Source: Nitratireductor aestuarii (GTDB taxonomy: Bacteria > Pseudomonadota > Alphaproteobacteria > Rhizobiales > Rhizobiaceae). Taken from it: a stretch of 64,000 nucleotides of DNA. Shown in pieces: positions 33,209 through 42,729 of the stretch. The stretch spans positions 1-64,000 of the forward strand of contig NZ_BMIF01000005.1 of the NCBI RefSeq assembly GCF_014641695.1. The letters run 5' to 3'. How positions within the stretch are numbered: the stretch's first letter is position 1; every line of letters starts with the position of its first letter. The translations under genes were made by a program, and so were the position numbers. The notes beneath the pieces are model-generated. The model saw only the letters and a program-made list of their open reading frames with translations. It had not been told where the DNA came from and searched no databases.

Positions 33209-34636
33209 ATGTCGCAGTCTACCATTCTCGAACCGGCGCGCGAGATTCCAGTTAGCGCCGAGTATGACGTGCTCGTCGTCGGCGGTGGACCCGCCGGAAT
33301 CACTGCCGCTATCGGCGCAGCCGAAGACGGCCTGAAGGTCGGCCTGCTCGAAAGCCGCAGCTTCGTCGGCGGCAACATGACAATCGGCCTGCCGGTCCTG
33401 GGCTTCCTTGGCCAGAAGGGCAACCAGATCATCGACGGCCTGCCGCAGAAGCTGATCGACCGCCTGCGCGCTGTGAACGCCGCTTCCGAGCACCGCCCCT
33501 GCCCGCTGCACATGGGCATCACGCTGGTTGAGCCGGAAGCCGTGAAGACCGTCGCGCTCGAGATGCTGCTCGAAGCCAAGGTCGACGTACAGCTCTACAC
33601 CTTCGTTTCCGACGTCGTTCTGAATGAGGATGGCACGCAGATCCGTGGCGTCATCACCGAGAGCAAGTCCGGCCGTGAGGCGATCATGGCCAAGATGGTC
33701 ATCGACTGCACCGGCGACGCGGACGTTTCCTTCCGTGCCGGCGCTCCGACAGAAAAGGGCAATGAGCAGGGCGGCATGCAGCCTCCGACGCTGATGTTCT
33801 GCATGTCCAACGTCGACACCGACAAGCTCCGCACATCCATAGCCGAGCAGTCGCGCACCTATCTCACCGACTTCATTCCGGCTGAATATTTTGGCCAGAA
33901 CCACCAGTTCATCGTGGTCGGTCTGCGCGAGATCATGGACAAGGCGCGCCGCGAGCGGAACTACTACATCCCGAACGAGCGCACGATCATCATCACCGGC
34001 CTGAAGCCGGGCGATGCCTGGATCAACATGACCCGCGTAGTGGGCACCGACTCGACGGACGTCCGCTCGCTCACCAAGGGCGAGATCGAAGCACGCGATC
34101 AGATCAAGGACATCTCCGACTACCTGATCAACTACGTGCCGGGCTTTGAGAACGCGCACTTCGCCAAGACCGCGCCGTTCCTCGGCATCCGTGAATCGCG
34201 CCGCGTCATCGGCCAGTACGTGATGAACCAGGATGACGTTCTGGGCTGCGCGCACTTCGACGACGCGATTGCCGTCGCCTCCTACCCGATCGACATCCAC
34301 CGTCCGGGCGACGCAGGCTGCACGCTGATCTGGTGCGGTGACTGCTACGATATCCCCTATCGCTCGCTGGTGCCGCAGAAGATCGAGAACCTGCTCGTTG
34401 CAGGCCGTCCGATCTCCACGACGCATGAAGCCATGGGTGCTACCCGCGTCATGGCAACCTGCATGGCGCTGGGTGAAGCCGCAGGCCGCGCCGCCAAGAT
34501 CGCCGTCCGCTCCGGCGTTGCGCCGAAGGACATCGACGTGCAGGCGCTGCGCCGCGAACTGGTCGAGAAGGGTGCATACCTGCGCGGCCAGAATGGCGAT
34601 CGCCTGACGGCAGAAGCGGTATCCGAGGCCGCCTGA
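33209..34636 (+). CDS. FAD-dependent oxidoreductase
   Basis: 475 residues of the FAD-dependent oxidoreductase family that includes DUF-type xanthan-lyase-like proteins (Pfam FAD_oxidored). Dinucleotide fold YDVLVVGGGPAGITAAIGAAEDGLKVGLLESRSFVGGN at the N-terminus, a mid-domain VIDCTGDADVSFRAGAP, and a C-terminal FAD contact NLLVAGRPISTTHEAMGATRVMATCMALGEAAG. Start at ATG 33209. It interrupts the ABC transporter gene set, so it is surely co-expressed with it, but the ribitol-to-ribulose-5-phosphate route has no step needing it. It may oxidise a second substrate or an intermediate. Confidence 0.82.
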   Translation: MSQSTILEPAREIPVSAEYDVLVVGGGPAGITAAIGAAEDGLKVGLLESRSFVGGNMTIGLPVLGFLGQKGNQIIDGLPQKLIDRLRAVNAASEHRPCPLHMGITLVEPEAVKTVALEMLLEAKVDVQLYTFVSDVVLNEDGTQIRGVITESKSGREAIMAKMVIDCTGDADVSFRAGAPTEKGNEQGGMQPPTLMFCMSNVDTDKLRTSIAEQSRTYLTDFIPAEYFGQNHQFIVVGLREIMDKARRERNYYIPNERTIIITGLKPGDAWINMTRVVGTDSTDVRSLTKGEIEARDQIKDISDYLINYVPGFENAHFAKTAPFLGIRESRRVIGQYVMNQDDVLGCAHFDDAIAVASYPIDIHRPGDAGCTLIWCGDCYDIPYRSLVPQKIENLLVAGRPISTTHEAMGATRVMATCMALGEAAGRAAKIAVRSGVAPKDIDVQALRRELVEKGAYLRGQNGDRLTAEAVSEAA

Positions 34637-34656
34637 TCGGCCTGATCACTTCGCGT

Positions 34657-34744
34657 CCGCCGCCCCTCCGGCGGCGGATGCCCCGAACGGCTAGGCCGTT
34701 CCAAAAACTGAGTTTTCGGTAATGCAGGTGAGGTCAGCTCACCT
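34657..34744 (+). other. Three tandem stem-loops between oxidoreductase and ATPase genes
   Basis: Three perfect hairpins follow one another: CCGCCGCC/GGCGGCGG (34657-34677), GAACGGC-tag-GCCGTTC (34685-34701) and AGGTGAG-gtcag-CTCACCT (34726-34744). None has a run of T behind it. They probably act on message stability or partial termination between operon segments; the third could instead be an operator. Confidence 0.55.
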
Positions 34745-34771
34745 CACCCCCAAGCATGGACGAGACGCACA

Positions 34772-35863
34772 ATGGCTGAACTTCGCCTGGTCGATGTAAA
34801 GAAGAGTTATGGAAGCACGCATGTCATCAAGGGTGTGGACCTCCACATCAATGATGGCGAGTTCGTCGTGTTCGTCGGTCCGTCGGGATGCGGCAAGTCC
34901 ACGCTTCTGCGCATGGTCGCCGGTCTTGAGGAGATCTCCGGCGGTACGCTGGAAATCGACGGCAAGGCAATGAACGACGTGCCCTCGCGTGACCGCGGCA
35001 TCGCCATGGTGTTTCAGTCCTACGCGCTCTATCCGCACCTGACGGTGGCGGAGAACATGGGCTTCAGCCTGCAGCTGCGCAAGCGCCCGAAGGAAGAGAT
35101 CAACGCTCAGGTCCGCGAGGCTGCGCGCATCCTCCAGATCGAGCACCTGCTCGACCGCAAGCCGAGCCAGCTTTCCGGCGGGCAGCGCCAGCGCGTCGCC
35201 ATTGGCCGCGCCATCGTACGCAAGCCCTCCGTGTTCCTGTTCGACGAGCCGCTCTCCAACCTCGACGCAGCTCTGCGCATGGACATGCGCATGGAGCTCG
35301 CCAAGCTTCACCGCGACCTGGGCGCAACCATGATCTACGTGACCCACGACCAGGTGGAAGCCATGACGCTGGCCGACCGGATCGTGGTGCTGAACGGCGG
35401 CGTCGTGCAGCAGGTGGGCGCACCGATCGAGCTTTATAACAACCCGGCCAACGCCTTCGTCGCTGGCTTCATCGGCTCGCCGAAGATGAATTTCCTTCCC
35501 GTGACAGTGGAAGCAATCCAGGGCGACGAGGCGATGATTTCCGCACCTTCCTTTGGCCGCGTGGCGGTGCCAAAGGGCCGCGTGACGGAGCCCGGCAAGG
35601 CAACCATGGGCCTGCGCCCGCAGGCGGTTCTCGCGGGAGACTCTGCGGAAGCTGCAGGCACCTTCAATGGCCGCGTACGCATCGTCGAGCGCATGGGCGC
35701 TGAGACGGTGATCAGCTTCAACCTCGAGGACAGCGCACCGTTGACGGCAGTATTCTCCGGGGACCGTCCGTTCGAGCTCGATCATTCGATGCAGTTCGGC
35801 TTCAGGGCCGCCGACGTAAAACTCTTCCCGGCGGTAAACCAAGAACAATCTCCCCGCCATTAA
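34772..35863 (+). CDS. ABC transporter ATP-binding protein (MalK/UgpC type)
   Basis: 363 residues. Walker [11 protein letters not shown]-loop [13 protein letters not shown], signature [16 protein letters not shown], Walker [14 protein letters not shown]-loop [19 protein letters not shown], then the regulatory TOBE/MalK-like domain (about 235-363). It energises the importer whose other subunits are encoded at 30120-33126. Confidence 0.92.
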   Translation: MAELRLVDVKKSYGSTHVIKGVDLHINDGEFVVFVGPSGCGKSTLLRMVAGLEEISGGTLEIDGKAMNDVPSRDRGIAMVFQSYALYPHLTVAENMGFSLQLRKRPKEEINAQVREAARILQIEHLLDRKPSQLSGGQRQRVAIGRAIVRKPSVFLFDEPLSNLDAALRMDMRMELAKLHRDLGATMIYVTHDQVEAMTLADRIVVLNGGVVQQVGAPIELYNNPANAFVAGFIGSPKMNFLPVTVEAIQGDEAMISAPSFGRVAVPKGRVTEPGKATMGLRPQAVLAGDSAEAAGTFNGRVRIVERMGAETVISFNLEDSAPLTAVFSGDRPFELDHSMQFGFRAADVKLFPAVNQEQSPRH

Positions 35864-35891
35864 TCGGCGGCACACAGGAAGGAATTTCACA

Positions 35892-36620
35892 ATGGCTCAG
35901 GATCTCAGCGGACAAGTCGCAGCCGTAACCGGAGCAGCTTCCGGCATTGGACTGGAATGCGCGAAGCACATGCTGGACGCCGGCATGACGGTTTTCCTGG
36001 TAGACCGCGCGGAAGACGCCCTGAACAAGGTCTGCGCTGAGCTCGGTGAGCGCGCCAAGCCGCTGGTGGTTGACCTGCTCAACCCGGAGAGCGTCGACAC
36101 CATGATGCCGCGCATTCTGGAACAGGCCGGTCAGCTTGACGTGTTCCACGCCAATGCGGGCTCCTACATCGGCGGGAAGGTTTGGGAAGGCGATCCAAAT
36201 GCTTGGGATCGGATGCTGAACCTCAACATCAACGCCGCTTTCCGCACGGTTCAGGCGGTACTGCCGCACATGATCGAACGCAAGACAGGCGACATTATCA
36301 TGACGAGCTCGGTTGCGGGCGTGATCCCGGTCATCTGGGAGCCGATCTACACGGCCTCCAAGCACGCGGTTCAGGCCTTCATGCACACGGTTCGCCGTCA
36401 GGTGGCTCCGTTCGGCATCCGCGTCGGCGGCGTGCTTCCGGGCCCGGTCATCACCGCGCTCATCGACGACTGGCCGAAGGCCAAGCTCGAGGAAGCCAAG
36501 GAGCAGGGCAGCATCATGGAAGCCAAGGAAGTGGCCGAGGCTGTCATGTTCATGCTCACGCGCCCGCGCAATGTCACCATCCGTGACCTCGTGATCCTGC
36601 CGCAGAGCCTCGATCTCTAA
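35892..36620 (+). CDS. Short-chain dehydrogenase, probable ribitol 2-dehydrogenase
   Basis: 242-residue classical SDR. NAD-binding [24 protein letters not shown] for the NNAG motif, and the catalytic set with Ser in IIMTSSVAG and YTASKHAVQ (Tyr and Lys). Closely resembles rhizobial dehydrogenases annotated as ribitol 2-dehydrogenase, which would oxidise ribitol to D-ribulose; the assignment is from recall of family sequences and fits the following D-ribulokinase-like gene. AGGAAGGA precedes the ATG. Confidence 0.8.
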   Translation: MAQDLSGQVAAVTGAASGIGLECAKHMLDAGMTVFLVDRAEDALNKVCAELGERAKPLVVDLLNPESVDTMMPRILEQAGQLDVFHANAGSYIGGKVWEGDPNAWDRMLNLNINAAFRTVQAVLPHMIERKTGDIIMTSSVAGVIPVIWEPIYTASKHAVQAFMHTVRRQVAPFGIRVGGVLPGPVITALIDDWPKAKLEEAKEQGSIMEAKEVAEAVMFMLTRPRNVTIRDLVILPQSLDL

Positions 36621-36647
36621 CTCCCCTACTCAGCCGGATAGCCTGCC

Positions 36648-38240
36648 ATGTCGAAGTATTTTCTGGGTGTTGATGTTGGAACCGGGAGCGCGCGCGCCGG
36701 TCTCTTCGATGCGAAGGGTACCATGCTCGGTACCGGCAAGCGCGACATCGCCATGTGGCGCGAGGCCCATGGCATCGTCGAGCAGTCGAGCAACGACATC
36801 TGGAAGGCTGTCTGCGAAAGCGTTCGCGAGGCCGTCGCCAAGGCTGGCGTGGCTGCGGAAGACATTGCAGGCATCGGCTATGATGCAACCTGCTCGCTGG
36901 TCGTGCTTGGTGAGGGCGGCAAGCCGCTTGCGGTTGGCCCCTCCAACGATCCGGAGCGAAATGTCATCGTCTGGATGGACCACCGCGCGACCGAGCAGGC
37001 AAGCCGCATCAACGCCACCAAGGCGGATGTGCTGAGCTACGTAGGCGGCACCATCTCGCCTGAGATGGAAACGCCAAAGCTATTGTGGCTCAAGGAAAAC
37101 AAGCCGGAGACCTTCAATGGCGCCTGGCAGTTCCTCGACCTTACCGACTTCCTCACCTGGAAGTCGTCCGGCAGCCTCGTGCGCTCCGCCTGCACCGTCA
37201 CCTGCAAGTGGACTTATCTCAGCCACGAGAACCGCTGGGATGAGTCCTACTTCCGTCTGATCGGCCTCGAAGAACTGGCCGACGAAGGTTTTGAACGTAT
37301 CGGCACGGAAATCCGCGCTGGCGGCACCTCCATCGGTGGCCTGACCGCCTATGCGGCTGCCGATCTGGGCCTCGTTCCCGGCACTGCAGTTGCTGTTGGT
37401 CTCATCGACGCGCATGCGGGTGGCATCGGCACCGTGGGTGCTGCGGGCGATGCGGGCGATGTGCTCTCCCGCATGGCTTACGTGTTCGGCACCTCCGCCT
37501 GCACGATGACCACCACCGAGGCACCGGTCTTCGTCAACGGCGTCTGGGGACCCTACTACAACGCGATGGTTCCGGGCCTATGGCTCAACGAAGGTGGCCA
37601 GTCCGCTGCCGGTGCGGCGATCGAGCGGCTGATCCGCATGCATCCGCGTGCAAGCGAAGTCGAGGCTGAGGCCAATGGCAAGGGCCTCGCCGATGCACTT
37701 GCCGCAAAGGTCGAGGAAAAGGGCGGCTCCGCCGCTGTTGCCGACATTGTCGGTCGCATCCATGTGGTGCCCGAATTTCTGGGCAACCGCGCGCCGTTCG
37801 CTGATCCGGAGGCCCGCGCCATCGTCGCCGGTCTTGATCTTGATGACAGTGCGGACAGCCTCGTCGCGCTCTACCTCGCCGGCCTCTGCGGCCTTGGCTA
37901 CGGCGCGCGACAGATCGTCAACGCACAGGCCGCGAAGGGCATCAAGACGGATACGATCGTCGTCAGCGGTGGTGCAACGCGCTCTTCCCTGGTGCGCCAG
38001 ATGCTGGCGGATGCGACGGGTCTCACCGTAGCCGCTTCCGTCTCGCCTGAACCGGTTCTGCTGGGCTCAGCGATGCTTGGTGCCGCCGCTGCGGGGGCCT
38101 TCAAGGATCTGGGCGAAGCCATGAGCGCCATGTCTGCCCTCGGCGAAGTCCACCAGCCCAACCCGGCAACCAAGGAATGGCACGACCGCCGCTTCGAGGC
38201 CTTCGAGCTGCTCCAGGCGACCGGCCGGAAGATCGGGTAA
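36648..38240 (+). CDS. FGGY-family pentulose kinase, probable D-ribulokinase
   Basis: 530 residues, complete FGGY kinase: phosphate-1 GVDVGTGSARAGLFD at the N-terminus, GIGYDATCSLVVL (the TCS motif marks the D-ribulokinase branch), VIVWMDHRA, VGLIDAHAGGIGTVG and the C-terminal adenosine site VVSGGATRSSLVRQMLAD. It would phosphorylate D-ribulose to ribulose 5-phosphate, completing ribitol catabolism after the SDR. Last gene of the operon. Confidence 0.87.
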   Translation: MSKYFLGVDVGTGSARAGLFDAKGTMLGTGKRDIAMWREAHGIVEQSSNDIWKAVCESVREAVAKAGVAAEDIAGIGYDATCSLVVLGEGGKPLAVGPSNDPERNVIVWMDHRATEQASRINATKADVLSYVGGTISPEMETPKLLWLKENKPETFNGAWQFLDLTDFLTWKSSGSLVRSACTVTCKWTYLSHENRWDESYFRLIGLEELADEGFERIGTEIRAGGTSIGGLTAYAAADLGLVPGTAVAVGLIDAHAGGIGTVGAAGDAGDVLSRMAYVFGTSACTMTTTEAPVFVNGVWGPYYNAMVPGLWLNEGGQSAAGAAIERLIRMHPRASEVEAEANGKGLADALAAKVEEKGGSAAVADIVGRIHVVPEFLGNRAPFADPEARAIVAGLDLDDSADSLVALYLAGLCGLGYGARQIVNAQAAKGIKTDTIVVSGGATRSSLVRQMLADATGLTVAASVSPEPVLLGSAMLGAAAAGAFKDLGEAMSAMSALGEVHQPNPATKEWHDRRFEAFELLQATGRKIG

Positions 38241-38248
38241 GCTGCAAT

Positions 38249-38270
38249 TGGCCGGATGCTACTCCGGCCA
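38249..38270. terminator. Hairpin between convergent genes, possible bidirectional terminator
   Basis: TGGCCGGA-tgctac-TCCGGCCA, a perfect 8-bp stem just after the kinase stop and overlapping the last codons of the convergent cysteine hydrolase. It lacks a T tract, so termination strength is uncertain. Confidence 0.45.
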
Positions 38271-38870
38271 GTTGGCCAGCACTTCTTCCATGGAGACGGC
38301 TTCCACCTGCTCGCTGAAGCGGTTGGTGTAGAGTTCCATCAGCGCGTCATGCGTATTGTCGGCGGAACTGCAGATGGCGTCCGCCACCAGCACCACGCGG
38401 TATCCCCGATCGACCGCACCCAGCACCGTCGCCAGCACGCAGACGTCCGTCTCGCCGCCGGTGATCACCAGCGTGTTGATGTCGGAGCCGCGCAGCATCG
38501 CGTCAAGCTGGCCGTCAGTCCAGGGCGAATAGACCTTCTTGTCGAGCACCTTCGCAGGCGGCGCAAGGCGCGCCAGTGTGGGCAGAAGGTCGACAAAGCC
38601 TGGGTCCATGTTCTCAAGCGTCACGTTGGCCCAGCGCTTGTAGTATTTCGCCCACATGCCTGGGGCCTCGCCTTCACGTTGTGCTGGAACAAAGCGGGTA
38701 AAAAGCGTGCGCGATGAATGCCTTGCGGCAAGTTCCTCGATCAGCGGCAGAACCTTTTCAGCCCATGGAACAGCCCAGGGCCCTTCCGGCCCAAACAGCC
38801 TCTGCATGTCGACGCAGATGTGGAGCGTATGCTCGCCGATAGGTCCGTGCACCAGGCCGCGCGCCGCCAT
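38259..38870 (-). CDS. Isochorismatase-family cysteine hydrolase
   Basis: 203 residues. The catalytic triad of the family is visible: Asp in ICVDMQRLF, Lys in LDKKVYSPW and nucleophile Cys in TDVCVLATVLGAVDRGY. Relatives include nicotinamidases, N-carbamoyl hydrolases and isochorismatases; the substrate cannot be told. It is convergent with the pentitol operon. Confidence 0.85.
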   Translation of the reverse strand: MAARGLVHGPIGEHTLHICVDMQRLFGPEGPWAVPWAEKVLPLIEELAARHSSRTLFTRFVPAQREGEAPGMWAKYYKRWANVTLENMDPGFVDLLPTLARLAPPAKVLDKKVYSPWTDGQLDAMLRGSDINTLVITGGETDVCVLATVLGAVDRGYRVVLVADAICSSADNTHDALMELYTNRFSEQVEAVSMEEVLANWPE

Positions 38871-38930
38871 CTTGAAGCTCCTTCCGTGTTCGCCAATGGT
38901 TAGGAATGCTGGAGGCGGGAGCGGGTTCCC

Positions 38931-39650
38931 CTAACGATCAAGATCGATGTGCCGGGGAACGTGCGCCTCCACCCAGATATGGTGATCGCAGTTCGGGCAA
39001 TGGTCCGGCGTGGTGCTACCCTCTTCCAGCCATCCGCAGCGCCGGCAGGCGATGGTGCTCTTTGAGCCGCCGTGCCTCACCTCTCTGGGTGGGTCAAGTT
39101 CCCACGGTGGCACTATCGGCAGACCGGTCTTCTCGTCGGCAGCCTTGAACACCGTCAACACGCCATCGGTCTCGACATAGGCGTGGGCCACCTGCCCCAG
39201 ATGCCCAATGCCCTTCTCACGCAATTGCTGGAAAAGCTCGCCCTGGCTGAGTGGCCCGCCAACAGCGAAATTCTTGACGATGACACCGTCACGGATCGCC
39301 TCTGACGGCTTGCCATCGATCACCCGCTCCGCCACCTCGGACCTACTGATCAGAATGTCGAGCGCCTTGTTCACAAGAACAACGATGGTGATAACCGCCA
39401 GCGCATGGAGCAGCGGGACATCCGGGTAAAACATCGCATCGCCCACGGCCGAACCGAGGGCGATGACGAGCAGGAATTCCACCGTAGAAAGCTGACCGAT
39501 GGCGCGGCTGCCAAGCCAGCGTAAAAGGCCAAGCGTGTAGACATAGATGACCAGGGTACGAAAGGCGATTTCGAGGAAGAAAAGCGGAGGCTCGTCGCCA
39601 AAGAATATGCGGGCCCAGTCAAAGACCTGTATGGGTTGATCCACGTTCAC
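38931..39650 (-). CDS. DUF421 (YetF-like) membrane protein with C-terminal zinc ribbon
   Basis: 239 residues: three membrane helices in the first 90 residues (FRTLVIYVYTLGLLRWLGSR, TVEFLLVIALGSAVGDAMF, ALAVITIVVLVNKALDILI), then the cytoplasmic DUF421 domain with GVIVKNFAVGGPLSQGELFQQLREKGI. An additional tail has CRRC and CPNC pairs (IACRRCGW...HCPNCDHH), a probable zinc ribbon not found in most YetF proteins. GTG start. Lies 33 bases downstream of the topoisomerase IB gene. Confidence 0.82.
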   Translation of the reverse strand: MNVDQPIQVFDWARIFFGDEPPLFFLEIAFRTLVIYVYTLGLLRWLGSRAIGQLSTVEFLLVIALGSAVGDAMFYPDVPLLHALAVITIVVLVNKALDILISRSEVAERVIDGKPSEAIRDGVIVKNFAVGGPLSQGELFQQLREKGIGHLGQVAHAYVETDGVLTVFKAADEKTGLPIVPPWELDPPREVRHGGSKSTIACRRCGWLEEGSTTPDHCPNCDHHIWVEAHVPRHIDLDR

Positions 39651-39683
39651 GCTCCAATCTGAAGCGGGAACGCAGTCACATCA

Positions 39684-40883
39684 TCATTGTTCCTGAACGC
39701 TCGCCTGCAAGGCCTCCTTGAGCGTGGGCCGGGAAGCGCGCTCAGCCGCCAATCGCTCCAGCCATCGCAGCACCGCATATTCTTCCGGCTCAAGGTTTTC
39801 GAGCGGCTTGCGGATGCGCGAGCGGATCATACGCATCTGCTTTTCAAACTCACCCTCCAGCCACGTATCGAAGATTGCCGGGTGCACGTAGCAGCTGCGG
39901 CAGACGGCACGTGTGTTGTTGAGCCGTGCGGAGACCCGATCGAGCACCTCATTCAGCGTCAGCGTCTGCGCCCGTTTCGTCGGCGGCAACGGACGCTCGG
40001 ACAGTTCTAGTGCAGCATAGACGGTAGCGTTCCAGGTGCGGAAATGCTTCGAGGTGAAGTTCGGGCCAATTGCCTCGCGAATATACTCGTTGACGTTCTG
40101 GGATGTGATCTCGCGGCGCACCCCCTCCTCATCGAGATACTGGAACAGGTGCTGGCCGGGCAGTTCCTGAATCGCGCGCACGATCTTGGCGATGCGCCGG
40201 TCGCTGAGTTTCAGCCGCCACTCCTTGCCCGACTTGCCCCGGAACGAGAAGCGCAGGCTAGACCCCTGGATCTCCACGTGCTTGGAGCGCAACGTCGTCA
40301 GCCCGTAGCTCTTATTCTCGCGCATGTAGGTTTCGTTGCCGATGCGGATGAGCGTGTTGTCGAGCAGCCAGATCACCGAAGCGATCACCCGCTCGCGTGG
40401 CAGGCCGCGCCGTCTCAGATCCGCATCCACACGTTCGCGAAGCTTGGGCAGCGAATAGGCAAAGTCGATCAGGCTGCCGAACTTGGCTTCGTCACGGAAT
40501 GCTGTCCAGCCTGCGTGGTAGCGATATTGTTTGCGCCCCCGAAGGTCGCGTCCCGTCGCCTGGATGTGGCCGTTCGGATCGATGCATATCCAGACATTCG
40601 TCCAGGCAGGCGGGATGCCGAGCATCCGGATCCGCTTCAGCGTATCAGGATCTTCGACCTTCGCGCCGTCTGGATAACGATAGGAGAAGCCCTTGCCGGC
40701 GCGACGGCGGGTGATGCCCGGCTCGTCGTCGTTCACATAGCTGAGGTGGTCGGGCGTGCGGGCTTCCGGATCCTGCACGCCTTCGCCACTCGTCGGCTTT
40801 CCTGGACCGCCAAGCATCGCTCCGTGACCGCTGAAGCGCATGGTCCGGGCTCTGCCTGAAACCTGTCTAATATGTTCCGACAC
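39684..40883 (-). CDS. DNA topoisomerase IB (poxvirus-like bacterial type)
   Basis: 399 residues. Catalytic features of the type IB family: LRSKHVEIQGSSLRFSFRGKSGKEW with conserved Arg/Lys, TSKHFRTWNATVYAAL (Arg of the active site) and the nucleophilic Tyr in NTRAVCRSCYVHPAI, which forms the 3'-phosphotyrosyl bond while relaxing supercoils. GTG start at 40883, with ATG 40841 as an alternative. It begins 11 bases after the stop of an acidic protein gene, so the two are one operon. Confidence 0.9.
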   Translation of the reverse strand: MSEHIRQVSGRARTMRFSGHGAMLGGPGKPTSGEGVQDPEARTPDHLSYVNDDEPGITRRRAGKGFSYRYPDGAKVEDPDTLKRIRMLGIPPAWTNVWICIDPNGHIQATGRDLRGRKQYRYHAGWTAFRDEAKFGSLIDFAYSLPKLRERVDADLRRRGLPRERVIASVIWLLDNTLIRIGNETYMRENKSYGLTTLRSKHVEIQGSSLRFSFRGKSGKEWRLKLSDRRIAKIVRAIQELPGQHLFQYLDEEGVRREITSQNVNEYIREAIGPNFTSKHFRTWNATVYAALELSERPLPPTKRAQTLTLNEVLDRVSARLNNTRAVCRSCYVHPAIFDTWLEGEFEKQMRMIRSRIRKPLENLEPEEYAVLRWLERLAAERASRPTLKEALQASVQEQ

Positions 40884-40894
40884 GCGCCTGATCC

Positions 40895-41197
40895 TCAGAT
40901 CTCATCGAACGATCCGCCTTCCTTGGAAAGATCGCGCCTGATGGCCCGCTCCTCCTCGTCGTCGGGCAGGGCTTCGTCGCTGTCCATGTAGGGATTGTCG
41001 TCGTCTTCACCCGGAAGCTCGCCTTCCTCTTCGGGGTTTTCCAGCTCCTCGATGGTGAGATCTTCACGGGTCAGAACGCCGCTCTGGATTTCGTCCCAGT
41101 CAGCCTGCTGGAATCCCGGCAAGTCCTCATCTTCAACTTCGGGCAGGCCTTCCGAAACGTCTTCGGGTTCCTGGTCAAACTTGGGGTCCGGCATCAT
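40895..41197 (-). CDS. Small highly acidic protein, function unknown
   Basis: 100 residues with 39 Asp/Glu against only 6 Lys/Arg, low complexity, no membrane segment and no recognised domain; the only aromatics are scattered Phe, Trp and Tyr. It begins MMPDPKFDQEPEDV after a GAGG ribosome site. Its gene immediately precedes topoisomerase IB. Strong acidity may indicate a DNA-mimicking partner or a disordered regulator, but nothing beyond charge and position supports that. Confidence 0.7.
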   Translation of the reverse strand: MMPDPKFDQEPEDVSEGLPEVEDEDLPGFQQADWDEIQSGVLTREDLTIEELENPEEEGELPGEDDDNPYMDSDEALPDDEEERAIRRDLSKEGGSFDEI

Positions 41198-41313
41198 CTT
41201 GCACCTCGCTGAACGATATCCTCACCAACTGCGTCGGTGAGGCATCGTTCCGTGCTGCAGGTACCCTGATGAAGTTATTTTCGAGCCCGCAAGGCGAGCT
41301 CGTTTGCCGGCTT

Positions 41314-42492
41314 TCAGGCCGGAACGGCTGCAAGACGCGCGACTTCCACGCGGTTGCGCCCGCCCGCCTTGGCGCGGTAGAGCGCCTGATCGGCGCGGCG
41401 CAGAACGTCCTCGAACTTGCGATCACCAGCCCGGTAGACGGCGACGCCCGCCGAAAGCGTGACCGGAATTGTCGTCATACCCATGTGGAATTCCGTCTGC
41501 TCCACGGCCTGGCGCAAGCGCTCGGTGGCAGCTGCTGCGGATGCAATGTCGCGATCGCGCAGAAGCACGGTGAATTCCTCCCCGCCTGCCCGCGCGACGA
41601 CGCTCTCCGGCCCCGCGTTGAGTTTGAGGCAATTGGCGATGTCGATCAGCACGAGGTCGCCTACGTCATGACCGTAGGTGTCGTTGATCGACTTGAAATT
41701 GTCGAGGTCGAGCACGGCCACGGCGAATGCTTGCCCCCGGTCCTGTGCAGCCTCGAAGCGCGTGGCGCCACGCAGGGCGAGCGTGCGGCGGTTGACGAGG
41801 CCGGTCAGGTAGTCCGTTGAGGCCGCCACCTCGAGCTGCTGGCGCAGGTGGTCCGAGCACATGAGCAGGAAGGCCGTGGTGCCGACGATGGCGAGCAACG
41901 TCATGAAAATCGGGCTCACCACATTCAGCCAATGGTCACCGCTCTCGATCGCAAAGGCGTCATCCAGATCAGCCCGCAGATAGATGATGACGCGGACCAG
42001 GTGGTAGATCAGCACGACGGCGAAGATGCCAATGAGGATCCTGCGGCTTGCCGGCATTTTCGCGGTCGCACCACGGCAGAGCGAATGGATGGTTGCCACC
42101 ATCAATCCACCCCAGATCACCGCGCAATAGACAAGTCGCACGGCAAAGCTCTCCGTGACCATCGAGAACCAGGCAATGACGCCAAGCACGGAAACTGCGG
42201 GCAGAGCCTGCCACCAGCGGGGGCGACGGCCATCGAAGCTTTGTACTGCCGCATAATAGGCTGTCAGGCAGAAGATCATGCATCCATTCGCCAGAAGCAG
42301 CATGAGCGGGCGAGGCAGACCACCACCGAGGACGAGCACGGCGCAACCAATTGCGCCAAGGACAGTGCCTCCCTGCCAATAGCGCGCAGCCGGCTGCAAC
42401 GATCGCGGAAGATCTGGGGCAAGAGCCAGCAGGACAATTCCGTTCGCCAGCATTATGAACGATACTGTTACAAAGATGGTCCCGGTATCCAT
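41314..42492 (-). CDS. Membrane-bound diguanylate cyclase
   Basis: 392 residues. The first 215 hold about six to seven membrane helices (starting TGTIFVTVSFIMLANGIVLLAL), a sensor of unknown ligand. The GGDEF domain follows (DYLTGLVNRRTLALRGA...VLDLDNFKSINDTYGHDVGDLVL...ARAGGEEFTVLLRD). The active GGEEF is intact; the RxxD inhibitory site is missing at the expected place (GPES), so no product feedback is expected, unlike the enzyme at 27450. ATG 42492 is preceded by GGGGGA; the longer frame is rejected. Confidence 0.88.
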   Translation of the reverse strand: MDTGTIFVTVSFIMLANGIVLLALAPDLPRSLQPAARYWQGGTVLGAIGCAVLVLGGGLPRPLMLLLANGCMIFCLTAYYAAVQSFDGRRPRWWQALPAVSVLGVIAWFSMVTESFAVRLVYCAVIWGGLMVATIHSLCRGATAKMPASRRILIGIFAVVLIYHLVRVIIYLRADLDDAFAIESGDHWLNVVSPIFMTLLAIVGTTAFLLMCSDHLRQQLEVAASTDYLTGLVNRRTLALRGATRFEAAQDRGQAFAVAVLDLDNFKSINDTYGHDVGDLVLIDIANCLKLNAGPESVVARAGGEEFTVLLRDRDIASAAAATERLRQAVEQTEFHMGMTTIPVTLSAGVAVYRAGDRKFEDVLRRADQALYRAKAGGRNRVEVARLAAVPA

Positions 42493-42729
42493 CGCGTCCC
42501 CCGCCACGTCCTTCGTGCGTCTGCAGGCGAGTGGCGCTGATCGGCCCGCCGCTCCAGCGAGCCAATGTGGATCAGCAGTCTGATGACTTGTCCCCCGCCA
42601 TCCCAATTGGATGGCATCTGCTACTCCAGTCAGATCACAAAATAAATACCGGATTTAATAATACGCAAATAGAAGCGTGTGTGTATCATCTGAGGCACGG
42701 CGGTACCCATGCGGAATGCACCGCCTAGT

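Noticed and set aside
41283-41302. Hairpin GAGCCCGC-aag-GCGAGCTC after the membrane diguanylate cyclase
   Set aside because: The stem is imperfect and no T tract follows on either strand, so it is not called a terminator.
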